Below are positions 1-6,102 of a stretch of 38,842 bases of DNA, piece after piece. The position numbers and the translations under genes are program-made. Source of the DNA: a virus; the IMG/VR virus record IMGVR_UViG_3300035659_000051, positions 1 through 38,842 of that record, one strand, 5' to 3'. The notes under the pieces were generated by a model that was given only the letters and a program-made list of their open reading frames with translations, made no database searches and was not told the origin of the DNA. Within the stretch, counting starts at the first letter, position 1; every line of letters starts with the position of its first letter.

Positions 1-97
1 TGGTGTTATAGGTTTAGGTGTTGACGCTATATCAGGAGCGATGTTTAAACTTGAACCACAGGAAGTTAATGTAGTATTAAATAAGGAGATAAAATGA
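1..97 (+). CDS. PEGA-type lipoprotein, C-terminal part (continues from 38553)
   Basis: This is the end of a gene cut by the window boundary; codons run from base 2 and stop at TGA 95-97. It reads GVIGLGVDAISGAMFKLEP and onward. Joined to the ORF that starts at 38553, it gives a lipoprotein of about 125 residues. The glycine-rich GNIVLGG..IGL..D..SGAM..L segment is typical of the C-terminus of small PEGA-like envelope lipoproteins, an identification made from memory of the family. The stop overlaps the next start (ATGA). The first 9 bases repeat the last 9 of the window and stay in frame either way. Confidence 0.8.
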   Translation, partial: GVIGLGVDAISGAMFKLEPQEVNVVLNKEIK

Positions 98-243
98 CAT
101 TCAAAGCGACGATCTGGAAAATATCTAAAGACCATGACGGCGAAGTCAAGATGACCCTTGTAATCCCCTTACTTGAAGCTCAAGGTATTATGGAATTACC
201 GACGGATAAAAACATGGACGTTGAGATAACCCCGGAGGGATAG
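94..243 (+). CDS. Small phage protein of unknown function (49 aa)
   Basis: The ORF opens with ATG overlapping the preceding stop (ATGA), with AAGGAG 5 bases upstream. The product is about 49 residues, starts MTFKATIWKISKDHDGE and contains the phrase MTLVIPLLEAQG. No known domain is recognised. The alternating hydrophobic pattern suggests a small beta-rich fold. It lies between a lipoprotein gene and a helix-turn-helix gene and ends directly at the start of the latter, so the three are probably co-translated. Confidence 0.7.
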   Translation: MTFKATIWKISKDHDGEVKMTLVIPLLEAQGIMELPTDKNMDVEITPEG

Positions 244-453
244 ATGAAAAACGCTGACCGAGTTTTGGAATACTTAAAAGCCGGGCATACCTTAACCGCT
301 TTTGACGGATTTACAAAACTTGGTATAGTGTCTGTAAGAGATTACGTTTCCATGTTGCGTCGCTCCGGCGTTAATATCTCGTCGGAGTGGCGATGGAACG
401 CAGACTTCACAAAAAGATTTAAGGAATATACCTTGTCAAAAGAGTCGGTATAG
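244..453 (+). CDS. Small helix-turn-helix protein
   Basis: The product has 69 residues. Residues 5-45 (RVLEYLKAGHTLTAFDGF, then LGIVSVRDYVSMLRRSGVNI) match the small phage helix-turn-helix fold in which a recognition helix precedes a short wing. It probably binds DNA and is a candidate regulator of the adjacent leader-type promoter, whose -35 box lies inside the 3' end of this gene (433-438). The start directly follows the previous stop with GGAGGGAT upstream. The regulatory role is inferred from position only. Confidence 0.75.
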   Translation: MKNADRVLEYLKAGHTLTAFDGFTKLGIVSVRDYVSMLRRSGVNISSEWRWNADFTKRFKEYTLSKESV

Positions 454-461
454 TGTATACT
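433..461 (+). promoter_or_regulatory. Sigma70-type promoter of leader L1
   Basis: TTGTCA (433-438) is separated by 17 bases from TATACT (456-461). The predicted start at about 468 coincides with the first base of the long helix of leader L1. The same TATACT box precedes three other leader RNAs in this genome. Confidence 0.8.
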
Positions 462-467
462 TTAGGT

Positions 468-561
468 AAGCGAACAGGAGAAGGAATTTTTATGAAGTTA
501 ATGCCCCGAAGTGAGACGCAAGAAAATAACCTTTTCTTGTTCGCTTGTCTTGCCGAGGGGC
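468..561 (+). ncRNA. Leader RNA L1: predicted H-type pseudoknot upstream of the replication gene
   Basis: Helix A pairs 468-484 with 530-546 (17 bp, two G-U pairs) and begins at the predicted transcription start. The loop opens with AATTTTTATG. Helix B pairs GCCCC 503-507 with GGGGC 557-561 and GCAAGA 518-523 with TCTTGC 548-553, so the order is A-B-A'-B'. A U-rich tract and an AGAGG ribosome binding site follow, and the gene starts 21 bases after helix B. The total length of 94 nt matches copies L3 (93) and L4 (95). A 32-codon ORF from 492 could also be read through the element, but it is not conserved among copies. Confidence 0.7.
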
Positions 562-582
562 TTCATTTTTATAGAGGTATAA

Positions 583-1293
583 ATGGCTAACCGATTTACT
601 GATAGTCGTAAGTGGGACGATCCGTGGTTTAGGAAACTTCCCTGTAAATACAAATCCTTTTTCATATTCCTTATAGACAAATGTAATCATGCAGGAATAT
701 GGAAAATAGATTTTGAGAGCGCAGAATTTCATATAGGGGAAAAGTTATCTACGGAAGAAGTTATCGGGTTTATGAATGGCCGGATCGTTCAGTTAAAAGA
801 CAAGTGGTTTATCCCTAAATTTATCGAATTTCAGTATCAAGTTTCTATCCAAGACCTTAATCCTTCCAATCGTGTTCATAAGTCGGTTATAGACATCCTT
901 ACAAAAGAAGGGGCTTATAAGGGGCTTATAAGGGGCGTGCAAGGGTGTAAGGACTATGACTATGACAAGGATAAGGATAACGTTAATATCAATAATGAAA
1001 CTGATAAGGATAAAACTGATCATGATAAGGGAACTCGGTGGGAGACCTTCTGGGCCCTATACCCGCGTAAAGTAGGCATGAGTCTCGCGATGGCGGCCTT
1101 CGCCCGACAGGTCAAAACCGATAAGGACTTCAAAGACATAATGACCGCCTTAAAGACCTATCTCGTAAGCGATGAGGTTAAGTCTAAGAAGATAAAGAAC
1201 TGCGATCGATGGATGGAAGATTGGCGCGGATGGCTTGATATGGCTAAGTCGCCCACAAGAGAAATAGATAAATACAAAGTGGAGAAAAAATAA
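583..1293 (+). CDS. Replisome organizer / DnaD-like replication initiation protein
   Basis: The product has 236 residues. The N-terminus (MANRFTDSRKWDDPWFRKLP, then YKSFFIFLIDKCNHAGIWKI) is the winged-helix domain typical of phage replisome-organizer proteins. A charged D/K-rich linker at about 120-150 leads to a C-terminal FWALYPRKVG motif at about 156-165, common in phage replication proteins. It probably binds the origin and helps load the host helicase, since no phage polymerase or helicase gene is visible. AGAGG lies 6 bases upstream. Its transcript begins with leader L1, and its stop overlaps the next start (TAATG). Confidence 0.8.
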   Translation: MANRFTDSRKWDDPWFRKLPCKYKSFFIFLIDKCNHAGIWKIDFESAEFHIGEKLSTEEVIGFMNGRIVQLKDKWFIPKFIEFQYQVSIQDLNPSNRVHKSVIDILTKEGAYKGLIRGVQGCKDYDYDKDKDNVNINNETDKDKTDHDKGTRWETFWALYPRKVGMSLAMAAFARQVKTDKDFKDIMTALKTYLVSDEVKSKKIKNCDRWMEDWRGWLDMAKSPTREIDKYKVEKK

Positions 1294-1727
1294 TGGAAAC
1301 AAACGTAAAGACCAATCCGGCTCTGCCGGCACTTGGTAAGGAACTATTACGAAGGGTATCATCGAAAGAAATCACCATGCAGGATTTTAATAAAGAGTGC
1401 GCCTATTGGATGATGGGAGATATAAGCACGATGTTTTATAAAGGTGATATAGATAAGCCATCGATAATATCTGAATACGAAGAAGAGAAGAAGCGTGATT
1501 ACAAATACCAAGTCTCAAGTGAGTTTTGGAATAAGCAGGAAGTCCGGGAATATCTGGTGCATAGCCGAGGCATACATAGTAGCAATCATGCGAACTGGTA
1601 TTGGCTGCACTTTATAAAAAATCATATACCGGTCGCTGATACCATAAATCAGGGCAAGATCGCCAGGGCGATGGCAAGTTACAAACATGACGGCTATGTA
1701 GTCAAAGATGATTGGCGTAACCGCTAA
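1293..1727 (+). CDS. Hypothetical phage protein following the replication gene
   Basis: The product has 144 residues and starts where the replication gene ends (TAATG). It is rich in aromatic and charged residues (NANWYWLHFIKNHIP region at about 103-115) and has no recognisable motif or membrane segment. Tight coupling to the replication initiator suggests a replication accessory role, for example in helicase loading, but nothing in the sequence proves this. Confidence 0.7.
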   Translation: METNVKTNPALPALGKELLRRVSSKEITMQDFNKECAYWMMGDISTMFYKGDIDKPSIISEYEEEKKRDYKYQVSSEFWNKQEVREYLVHSRGIHSSNHANWYWLHFIKNHIPVADTINQGKIARAMASYKHDGYVVKDDWRNR

Positions 1728-1747
1728 CGAAAGATGAGGGGGAGGAT

Positions 1748-2329
1748 ATGAATAATAAAGATTTTGTATTGAAGTTGAAAGAATTATCGGCTTGTAGCGA
1801 GGCTGTTGAATTTGTAGAAGATAAGGATTTCAAAACCGCATGGGAAAAGTGCAAACGAGCAGATTGGCTTCTTTGGATAATATGTAAAATGGAGATTGGC
1901 ACACGAGAAGAACGGATACACATTATCTGTGATTGTGCCGCGACTGCCTTGAAGTATATTCCAAATGGCGAGAACAGACCCCGACTTGCGATAGAAGCGG
2001 CACGAAAATATGCTGATGAACGAACACCTGAGAATTTAGAAAGATTAAACGCCGCATGGGACGCCGCACGGGCCGCCGCACGGGACGCCGCATGGGACGC
2101 CGCAGGGGCCGCCGCACGGGCCGCCGCAGGGGCCGCCGCATGGGACGCCGCAGGGGACGCCGCACGGGCCGCCGCAGGGGCCGCCGCATGGGACGCCGCA
2201 GGGGCCGCCGCATGGGACGCCGCAGGGGCCGCCGCATGGGACGCCGCAGGGGCCACCGCACGGGCCGCCGCCCATAAAAAAATGTGTAAGATGATACGAA
2301 CAAAGATAAATATTGAAAGGATAAAGTGA
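1748..2329 (+). CDS. Alanine-rich repeat protein 1 (Imm5-like family)
   Basis: The product has 193 residues. The N-terminal 95 residues are helical and end in PRLAIEAARKYADERTPENL, a phrase shared in form with the second such protein at 2742. A run of about 18 four-residue units follows (DAAW, AAAR, DAAG, AAAW and similar), then a basic tail. The family resembles alanine-rich proteins annotated as putative immunity (Imm5-like) proteins in phages and bacteria; the function is not established. GGGGGAGG lies upstream. The next gene starts with GTG overlapping its stop. Reading frames on the other strand through the repeat are artefacts of its composition. Confidence 0.75.
   Translation: MNNKDFVLKLKELSACSEAVEFVEDKDFKTAWEKCKRADWLLWIICKMEIGTREERIHIICDCAATALKYIPNGENRPRLAIEAARKYADERTPENLERLNAAWDAARAAARDAAWDAAGAAARAAAGAAAWDAAGDAARAAAGAAAWDAAGAAAWDAAGAAAWDAAGATARAAAHKKMCKMIRTKINIERIK
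2050..2269 (+). repeat. 12-bp coding repeat (about 18 units) with two variable positions
   Basis: The unit is G(C/A)C GCC GCA (T/C/G)GG. Only the second base of the first codon (Ala or Asp) and the first base of the last codon (Trp, Arg or Gly) vary; one unit also has ACC. Third codon positions are fixed. Both variable positions change the amino acid. Confidence 0.9.
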
Positions 2330-2715
2330 GCAGATTTGCTTCTACCGACAAGTTATTTTTCAAGTATCTCGTAGCCAAAAGAGGCCATATCTGCGAGATA
2401 CACCAAAGGGAATGTCCGGGGATCGGTCCTATGCACATTTTAAGTAAGGCCGCGGCTCCCCGGCTTCGATATGATGAAATAAATGTCGTGCTTGCCGGAT
2501 GGTTTTGTAGTCATTATCCGACTCATCATTCGCCGGATGAACCTAAAGCCGTATTTGCCAGAAAGCGTATTTGCGAACTTCGAGGTTATGAGACATGGGA
2601 AGTTTTAAGATTTGAACTTAAGATTCGGGGAAGAATGGCAAATAAGGTTGATTTGAAAATGATGAATTTATACCTTAGGCGCGAACTCTCATCTTTGAAG
2701 GGGATAGGGAAATGA
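2326..2715 (+). CDS. NinG-like recombination / HNH-type nuclease protein
   Basis: The product has 129 residues. It contains CEIHQRECPGIGPMHILSK, followed by RLRYDEINVVLAGWFCSHYP, then THHSPDEP. The ordering of Cys, His and Asn residues resembles phage NinG/Rap-type and other HNH-related nucleases that act on recombination intermediates. The GTG start overlaps the stop of the upstream repeat gene (GTGA). It sits between two alanine-rich repeat genes. The assignment to NinG rests on motif resemblance alone. Confidence 0.6.
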   Translation: MSRFASTDKLFFKYLVAKRGHICEIHQRECPGIGPMHILSKAAAPRLRYDEINVVLAGWFCSHYPTHHSPDEPKAVFARKRICELRGYETWEVLRFELKIRGRMANKVDLKMMNLYLRRELSSLKGIGK

Positions 2716-2741
2716 AACACAAAAAGAAAAAAGGAGAGTCG

Positions 2742-3404
2742 ATGAAAATAACAAAAAAGTGGCTAAAAGCAAAGGGAGCATGTCAAGAGGGTTGTCAATG
2801 GTTTGAGTCTCAAGAAGAAACCGACCTAGTAAAGTTAATCGAAATCTCCATAAATAGTAAGGATAGAAATTTACTATCTTGGACGAATTGGATTATTGTG
2901 AGGTGTATGACCTATGAGCAGTATGTCTCTTATGCCGTATTTGCCGCGGAACAAGTCTTGAGGATCTTCGAGAAGAAACATCCTAACGATAAAAGGCCAA
3001 GACAGGCAATAGAAGCGGCGAAGAAATGTATTAAAGACCCGTCCATTGATAACAAGAAAGCCGCCTACGCCGCCGCCTACGTCACCGCCGACGCCGCCTA
3101 CGCCGACGCCAACGCCGCCGCCTACGCCACCTACGTCACCGCCGACGCCACCTACGTCGCCGCCTACGCCGCCTACGCCGCCGCCTACGCCGCCGCCGAC
3201 GACGCCGCCGCCGACGCCGCCGACGCCGCCTACGTCACCGCCGACGCCGTCTACGTCGCCGCCTACGCCGTCTACGTCGCCGCCTACGCCGCCAACGCCG
3301 CCGACGACGACGCCGCCTACGCCGACGCCGACGCCGCCGCCGACGCCGCCGCCATGAAAATAAAGATTTTGAAGCATGGAATAAAACTTTTGAAGGGGGG
3401 ATAG
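2742..3404 (+). CDS. Alanine-rich repeat protein 2 (Imm5-like family)
   Basis: ATG 2742 is preferred over ATG 2712 because AAGGAG lies 6 bases upstream and MKITKKWLKAKGACQEG is the usual family opening. The product has about 220 residues. The N-terminal 100 residues are helical, with PRQAIEAAKKCI aligning with the paralogue at 1748. About 98 residues composed almost only of Ala, Tyr, Asp, Val, Thr and Asn follow, then a short basic tail. The function is unknown. The two paralogues flank the NinG-like gene. Confidence 0.75.
   Translation: MKITKKWLKAKGACQEGCQWFESQEETDLVKLIEISINSKDRNLLSWTNWIIVRCMTYEQYVSYAVFAAEQVLRIFEKKHPNDKRPRQAIEAAKKCIKDPSIDNKKAAYAAAYVTADAAYADANAAAYATYVTADATYVAAYAAYAAAYAAADDAAADAADAAYVTADAVYVAAYAVYVAAYAANAADDDAAYADADAAADAAAMKIKILKHGIKLLKGG
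3057..3354 (+). repeat. Trinucleotide-periodic coding repeat, nearly all codons NNC
   Basis: About 98 consecutive codons are GCC, TAC, GAC, AAC, GTC or ACC. The third base is C nearly throughout, while the first and second bases vary. This parallels the 12-bp repeat at 2050-2269, although the spacing of the variable codons is irregular here. Confidence 0.9.
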
Positions 3405-3405
3405 G

Positions 3406-3810
3406 GTGAATAGATTTAAAGGCCTTATGACTTCTCTCAGTCCGCACTATTCAACTCCAAAATGGCTTTACGACGACCTCGACAAGGAGTTTCATTTCAC
3501 TTTTGATCCTTGTCCTTTAGGGGGGGGTATTGATGGATTGTCTATTTCGTGGGGTGAACGCAATTACATTAACCCACCTTATGGGCGAACTATTAGTTTA
3601 TGGATTAAAAAGGCCTTTGAGAGTGGATCGTTATGTGTCATGTTGTTGCCGGCCCGGACAGATACAAAATGGTTTCACAACTATTGCATGAAAGCAGATG
3701 AGATTAGATGGATAAAAGGACGGTTGAAATTCGGTGATGCTAAGAATAGTGCACCCTTTCCATCTATGATCTGTATTTTTAAAAAGGAAACATTATGCAA
3801 AAACTCCTAA
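3406..3810 (+). CDS. Phage-type DNA N6-adenine methyltransferase (Dam family)
   Basis: The product has 134 residues. It shows the compact phage Dam-type layout (PF05869): SPHYSTPKWLYDDLDKEF with FDPCPL near the N-terminus, the catalytic NPPYG motif at about residues 50-54 (the DPPY-type site), and VMLLPARTDTKWFH downstream. It would methylate adenine using S-adenosylmethionine, perhaps protecting phage DNA from host restriction. The GTG start follows GGGGGGATAG; an in-frame ATG at 3427 (MTSLSPHY) is the alternative. The target sequence cannot be read from the protein. Confidence 0.85.
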   Translation: MNRFKGLMTSLSPHYSTPKWLYDDLDKEFHFTFDPCPLGGGIDGLSISWGERNYINPPYGRTISLWIKKAFESGSLCVMLLPARTDTKWFHNYCMKADEIRWIKGRLKFGDAKNSAPFPSMICIFKKETLCKNS

Positions 3811-4010
3811 CCATCCTCTCATGGGTTCTTGTGGGGGTGATTGTAATTTGGTCGTGCAGCTGGGGCACGGTGGATATTTTGGGCTTCAAGACCTGCCATT
3901 CCTGCGGTAAGTGGGTGAGGGGTAAGAGTGAGTATCGGGTGATAAAAGACAAGTATGTTTGGTGCTCGGAATGCTACGAACTTAAAACTATTGTGGAGGA
4001 TATGAGATGA
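3795..4010 (+). CDS. Membrane-anchored zinc-ribbon small protein
   Basis: The product has 71 residues. Residues 3-25 form a hydrophobic segment (LLTILSWVLVGVIVIWS). CHSCGK and CSECYE form a four-cysteine zinc ribbon in the C-terminal half. AAGGA lies 6 bases upstream, and the gene overlaps the methyltransferase end by 16 bases. It is probably an inner-membrane protein of unknown role. Confidence 0.65.
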   Translation: MQKLLTILSWVLVGVIVIWSCSWGTVDILGFKTCHSCGKWVRGKSEYRVIKDKYVWCSECYELKTIVEDMR

Positions 4011-4270
4011 AATATTTAATCGTAGTGGCATTGTTGTTATGCAGCGCGGTGTGTTGGGGGGAAGATTATGGAAATGCGGTTACCGTTACAGATGATAGTT
4101 ATTTTAAAATTCCAGAACCCCCTACATACATTTGTGAAAAGTGCGGCCGTGAAACTCAATACCCATTTCAATTCGGAACAAATGAAGATTATGGACGATA
4201 CTGCCCTTACTGCATGAAAGAAATTGCAGATAAGTATCTGCCGAAAGCAACCCAGAAAGGCTCTATATGA
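4007..4270 (+). CDS. Secreted small zinc-ribbon protein
   Basis: The product has 87 residues. A signal peptide (KYLIVVALLLCSAVCWGE) is followed by a zinc ribbon built from CEKCGRE and CPYCMKE. The start overlaps the previous stop (ATGA). A zinc ribbon behind a Sec signal implies a periplasmic or envelope location. The function is unknown. Confidence 0.65.
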   Translation: MKYLIVVALLLCSAVCWGEDYGNAVTVTDDSYFKIPEPPTYICEKCGRETQYPFQFGTNEDYGRYCPYCMKEIADKYLPKATQKGSI

Positions 4271-4533
4271 CGGCTATACCTAAAGTAAGATTATTGCTTC
4301 GCTCTATCTATCTTAAAGGGCATATGGACGGACACAAAAAGACATCCGACATGTCATGGGAAGAAGATATTTTAGCCGAACTCCGCCAGATGGTGGGTGA
4401 GATGAAGAAGGAGTTGACTGAGCCTATACATCAGCCAGCACCTATTATAGACATAGCAAATAATCTGCACGAAAGAAGTTGTGAAATGGGATTTAACGCC
4501 GCCTTAGATAGCGTAATGGAGAAACTTAAATGA
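4267..4533 (+). CDS. Hypothetical protein (88 aa), helical
   Basis: The product has 88 residues. It contains a predicted helix or short coiled coil (EDILAELRQMVGEMKKELTE) and a C-terminal NAALDSVMEKLK helix. No domain is recognised. It is chained by 4-base overlaps to both neighbours, so it belongs to the same translationally coupled series. Confidence 0.65.
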   Translation: MTAIPKVRLLLRSIYLKGHMDGHKKTSDMSWEEDILAELRQMVGEMKKELTEPIHQPAPIIDIANNLHERSCEMGFNAALDSVMEKLK

Positions 4534-4799
4534 GAAAATTAATATTTACAATATTTATGATACTCATGCTGATTGGCTGTGCCTATGCAGAAAATATATC
4601 TATCAGGGAATTAGGGGAACGGGTCAATTGGGATGAGAGTAGTGGTAATCCAGATTTTATATTGACGGTAAGATATATGAAATATGGAACGGTTTTTTGC
4701 CCCAGCTTTATTGTGCATCCGATGGGTCGAGAAGAAGATTTTCCTAAAGATATGGAAACGGTAGTGTTAAATGAAGAGGGAATGGAGAAGTTAAAGTAA
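4530..4799 (+). CDS. Secreted or lipoprotein-like hypothetical protein
   Basis: The product has 89 residues. The N-terminus (RKLIFTIFMILMLIGCAYAE) is a signal peptide; LIGC resembles a lipobox and AYA-E a signal peptidase I site, so either processing is possible. The remainder has no recognisable domain. The start overlaps the previous stop (ATGA). Confidence 0.65.
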   Translation: MRKLIFTIFMILMLIGCAYAENISIRELGERVNWDESSGNPDFILTVRYMKYGTVFCPSFIVHPMGREEDFPKDMETVVLNEEGMEKLK

Positions 4800-4810
4800 A
4801 GAAGGGGAGT

Positions 4811-4951
4811 ATGACGGTCGAAGTTGTAGAGTATAAAACAGATAAGGTAGTAAAGTCTATCGTGGTATCGAGCGAAAGAAAAGCAGAGAAGGTTATGGAT
4901 GGGCTTGATATAAATTTAGACCACGATAAATATTATACAAGGTTAAAGTAG
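4811..4951 (+). CDS. Small hypothetical protein (46 aa)
   Basis: ATG 4811 is preceded by AGGGGAG. The product reads MTVEVVEYKTDKVVKSIVV, then SSERKAEKVMDGLDINL and a YYTRLK end. This form is common in small phage proteins located near DUF6948-like genes, but its function is unknown. Confidence 0.65.
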   Translation: MTVEVVEYKTDKVVKSIVVSSERKAEKVMDGLDINLDHDKYYTRLK

Positions 4952-4952
4952 C

Positions 4953-4973
4953 ACTCAAAAAGACCTTCGGGTC
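4953..4973 (+). other. ACTCAAAAAGAC repeat leading into a UUCG-loop hairpin
   Basis: ACTCAAAAAGAC (4953-4964) runs into GACC-TTCG-GGTC (4962-4973), a 4-bp stem with a stable UUCG tetraloop. It lies between two genes just before the ribosome binding site of the gene at 4990. The same 12-mer recurs at 5552, also followed by a hairpin. No U-tract follows, so it is not a standard terminator. Confidence 0.5.
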
Positions 4974-4989
4974 AGAAAGGTAGGACAAT

Positions 4990-5361
4990 GTGGAAACAGA
5001 AGTAAAAGAAATTAGTATCAATGGGACAACTTATGTTCCAAAGGGTAGTGAAAATGCACCTGCATTAAAACTTAACGGAATGAAATACTGTATCGTTCGC
5101 ACCTATTCGGCAGGTGTATTTGTTGGATATGTCGAAAGTCGTAATGGTCAAGAAGGCGTCATAAGAAATTCGAGAGGGCTCTGGTATTGGGATGGAGCTT
5201 GTGGGTTAAGCCAGTTAGCAGTTGATGGAACTTCAAAGCCTTCTAACTGCAAGTTTACGGTTGAGGTTGACAAGCGAGAACTAACACAGATTATCGAGGT
5301 TATCGAGTGTTCGGAAAAGGCTCGTAAGAACATACAGTCGGTGGCTATATGGAAAACGTAG
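4990..5361 (+). CDS. DUF6948-like phage protein
   Basis: The product has 123 residues. It carries the recognisable phrases MKYCIVRTYSAGVFVGY, RGLWYWDGACGLSQLA and KPSNCKFTVEVDK, ending KNIQSVAIWKT, which match the DUF6948 family widespread in phages (function unknown). The start is GTG at 4990 with GGTAGGA upstream; the nearby ATG at 4988 closes after five codons. As in other phages, a glycine-rich repeat ORF overlaps its end. Confidence 0.8.
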   Translation: METEVKEISINGTTYVPKGSENAPALKLNGMKYCIVRTYSAGVFVGYVESRNGQEGVIRNSRGLWYWDGACGLSQLAVDGTSKPSNCKFTVEVDKRELTQIIEVIECSEKARKNIQSVAIWKT

Positions 5362-5552
5362 CAACTTCTGGCTCTGGCTTTGGCTATGGCTATGGCTATG
5401 GCTCTGGCTCTGGCTATGACGATGGCTCTGGCTATGGCTATGGCTCTGGCTCTGGCTATGACGATGGCTTTGGCTATGGCGATGGCTCTGGCTATGGCTA
5501 TGGCGATGGCTCTGGCTATGGCGATGGCTTTGGCAAGCCAAGTAATTTATAA
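5349..5552 (+). CDS. Glycine/tyrosine/serine repeat protein (truncated form)
   Basis: The product has 67 residues. A short start (MENVATSG) is followed by about 50 residues of GY, GS, GD and GF dipeptides and the end FGKPSNL. Relatives next to DUF6948 genes often continue into a folded C-terminal domain; that domain is missing here. The gene overlaps DUF6948 by 13 bases. Its function is unknown. The other frame (methionine/alanine repeats) is a shadow. Confidence 0.6.
   Translation: MENVATSGSGFGYGYGYGSGSGYDDGSGYGYGSGSGYDDGFGYGDGSGYGYGDGSGYGDGFGKPSNL
5376..5534 (+). repeat. Hexanucleotide coding repeat GGC-N-N-T
   Basis: GGC alternates with TAT, TCT, TTT or GAT, and GAC-GAT occurs in places. 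The first and second bases of the second codon vary while its third base stays T. This is the third locus in the window with fixed wobble bases and variable coding bases. Confidence 0.85.
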
Positions 5553-5581
5553 CTCAAAAAGACGGAGCTGTGGCTTTCCGT
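5552..5581 (+). other. Second ACTCAAAAAGAC repeat with hairpin; gene-free stretch to 5696
   Basis: ACTCAAAAAGAC (5552-5563) is followed by ACGGA (5562-5566) pairing with TCCGT (5577-5581). The stretch from 5582 to 5696 holds no ORF with a ribosome binding site. It may be the remains of the missing C-terminal part of the repeat gene, but I cannot show homology. Confidence 0.4.
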
Positions 5582-5696
5582 GCCGTTGACAAGATTACAG
5601 GACATCAAACCCGTTGAGTCTTCGGATACTTTGCAGGTTCTATGGTTAAGAACTCGAGCCAAATCTGCCAGCTTCGTCTTACTAAAGGGGGGGATA

Positions 5697-5834
5697 ATGG
5701 TAGGTAGAAGAATTGATATTTTCCCGAAGAAAGTCGGTAGGAAAAAGAAGGGCAGTTGCCTACGCTGTGGTATAGATAGGAAAGAGGGAAAACTCGTAGC
5801 TTGCTTAACTGGATATAATCATAGATGGAAATAA
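5697..5834 (+). CDS. Small basic zinc-finger protein
   Basis: ATG 5697 follows AAAGGGGGGGAT, which favours it over the longer in-frame opening at 5580. The product has 45 residues: a basic stretch (RIDIFPKKVGRKKKGS), then CLRCGIDRKEG and VACLTGYNH. The cysteines and the histidine could bind zinc. It may bind nucleic acid. Confidence 0.55.
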   Translation: MVGRRIDIFPKKVGRKKKGSCLRCGIDRKEGKLVACLTGYNHRWK

Positions 5835-5853
5835 AGGGCAAGGAATGACGACT

Positions 5854-6072
5854 ATGAAATGTAAAAATTGTGGTGGGGAAAACGAGGAATCACTTAGTAA
5901 TTGCTGTTGGGTAGATTGTGAATGTGGGAAAAAGATATGTGGCAAATGTGGTTCTACTAATATAATACACGATGAAGCAACTAATCCCGATGACGAGGAT
6001 GGTGATGATAAATATTGGTGTTGTTTAGTATGCGGAAATTGTGGTCTTGGTGGTTGTGCGATGTGCGTGTAG
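5854..6072 (+). CDS. Cysteine-rich small protein
   Basis: ATG 5854 lies 9 bases after AAGGA; ATG 5845 abuts that site and is less likely. The product has 72 residues with many CxxC pairs (CKNCGG, CECGKKICGKCG, CCLVCGNCG, CAMC), implying several metal sites. A central acidic patch (DEATNPDDEDGDD) separates them. The function is unknown. Confidence 0.65.
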   Translation: MKCKNCGGENEESLSNCCWVDCECGKKICGKCGSTNIIHDEATNPDDEDGDDKYWCCLVCGNCGLGGCAMCV

Positions 6073-6102
6073 TCGCCTTGCCTAAATAAGAAAGGAGTAG
6101 TT

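Noticed and set aside
468-561. HDV-like self-cleaving ribozyme
   Set aside because: The interleaved helix order is similar, but helix A is 16-17 bp rather than about 7, and the P1.1/P3 core and catalytic cytosine context are not recognised.
468-582. 32-codon leader peptide gene in L1 (and similar short ORFs in L2-L4)
   Set aside because: The peptides differ completely in sequence and length among copies (six codons in L3), while pairing and the AUUUUN-AUG motif are kept. RNA structure explains the region better, though translation is not excluded.
2050-2269. CRISPR array
   Set aside because: The units are 12 bp, contiguous and coding, without spacers, and no cas genes are nearby.
1702-3447. 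Long antisense or alternate-frame ORFs over the alanine-rich repeats (Arg-Pro, Gly-Val or Pro-Thr repeats)
   Set aside because: They are composition shadows of the 12-bp and NNC repeats. The plus-strand frames have Shine-Dalgarno sites, folded N-terminal domains and operon overlaps.
2050-5534. Diversity-generating retroelement
   Set aside because: No reverse transcriptase or template repeat is visible, and the variable positions are not adenine-specific.
5580-5696. N-terminal extension of the small zinc-finger gene to 5580
   Set aside because: There is no ribosome binding site at 5580, while 5697 has a strong one.
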